Positions 63,755 to 64,000 of a stretch of 64,000 nt of DNA are shown one piece after another. The first letter of the stretch is position 1. Every line of letters starts with the position of its first letter. Below the pieces are notes generated by a model. That model was not told the origin of the DNA, searched no databases, and was given only the letters and a program-made list of their open reading frames with translations. The stretch is from the NCBI RefSeq assembly GCF_015277775.1, contig NZ_CP063849.1:4464001-4528000 (forward strand). Reading direction: 5' to 3'. The stretch is from Paludibaculum fermentans (GTDB lineage: Bacteria > Acidobacteriota > Terriglobia > Bryobacterales > Bryobacteraceae). The position numbers and the translations under genes are program-made.

Positions 63755-64000
63755 ATGCGAACCTCATTGCGAATCCTGATCGCCGGCCTGGCCCTGGCGG
63801 GCATCGCCCAGCCTCAACCCGCGCCGCCCGTGGACAACTTCAACGGCCACCCGCGCGTCATCGTCCTGAGTGATATCGGCAACGAGCCGGACGACCAGAT
63901 GTCGTTAATCCGCTTCCTGCTCTACTCCAACGAACTGGATATTGAAGGCATTGTCGCGACCACTTCCACGTGGCAGAAGAAGGTCGTGCATCCGGAGACC
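63755..64000 (+). CDS. DUF1593 (nucleoside-hydrolase-like) protein, 3' end outside window
   Basis: 82 codons to the window edge. The start [20 protein letters not shown] is a signal peptide; an in-frame ATG at 63689 with GAGGAG 10-12 nt upstream is an alternative that would add 22 Arg-rich residues. The mature start [19 protein letters not shown] is the metal-binding block of DUF1593, related to inosine-uridine nucleoside hydrolases (the DxxNEPDD aspartates bind calcium). Members are often fused to carbohydrate-binding parts and act on glycosides outside the cytoplasm. The rest of the gene is not visible. Confidence 0.8.
   Translation, partial: MRTSLRILIAGLALAGIAQPQPAPPVDNFNGHPRVIVLSDIGNEPDDQMSLIRFLLYSNELDIEGIVATTSTWQKKVVHPET

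Overview
The window looks like chromosomal DNA from a high-GC Acidobacteriota bacterium, most like the Solibacter/Bryobacter/Paludibaculum group. This is inferred from gene content, not from a marker gene: an Oar-type TonB-dependent receptor, several FG-GAP/ASPIC-UnbV (CRTAC1-like) proteins with TPR partners, a planctomycete-type DUF1549/DUF1553 + DUF1501 pair, CarD, a zinc-ribbon/Ala-rich membrane protein and GH97. No rRNA or tRNA gene, CRISPR array, integrase or transposase was recognised.

Layout. 1-9.8 kb: a FucP-type sugar/H+ symporter cut by the left edge, the DUF1549/1553 cytochrome and DUF1501 pair, a TIMP-like/carboxypeptidase-regulatory protein, a SnoaL-like protein, an SGNH hydrolase and an AlkZ-like winged-helix protein. 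9.8-25.4 kb: a leftward operon (FG-GAP/UnbV/TPR fusion, FG-GAP/UnbV protein, alkaline-phosphatase-like protein, unknown), an Oar-like TonB receptor with its own promoter and terminator, and a rightward TPR/TPR/CRTAC1 cluster. 25.4-37.8 kb: RidA, GH97 glycosidase, a TPR + zinc-ribbon pair, an enolase-superfamily dehydratase, CarD, a sugar isomerase/epimerase-like protein and a large lipoprotein. These suggest a polysaccharide-degrading heterotroph. 38-43.7 kb: a tight leftward housekeeping operon (sirtuin, larC, metG, tatD, polyprenyl synthase).

43.8-51 kb is the accessory region: a ParA-like ATPase overlapping an AlbA_2/GHKL-ATPase gene, then McrC and McrB, then head-to-head with them a gene built from in-frame 237-bp repeats. 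It has lower GC than its surroundings where sampled and looks like a defence island. 51-57.4 kb: an AhpD-like protein, a hybrid histidine kinase with two near-identical FixL-type PAS domains, an MFS transporter and a GAF-PAS-PAS sigma-54 activator. 57.4-63.6 kb: a complete RND tripartite efflux operon. Between the activator and the pump lie a 32-bp inverted repeat and a GG-N10-GC sigma-54 promoter in the right order and spacing. A DUF1593 protein is cut by the right edge.

The two best candidates for something not yet described are the ParA/AlbA_2 pair beside McrBC (with the neighbouring repeat gene) and the sigma-54 efflux circuit. All functions are inferred from sequence reading alone.
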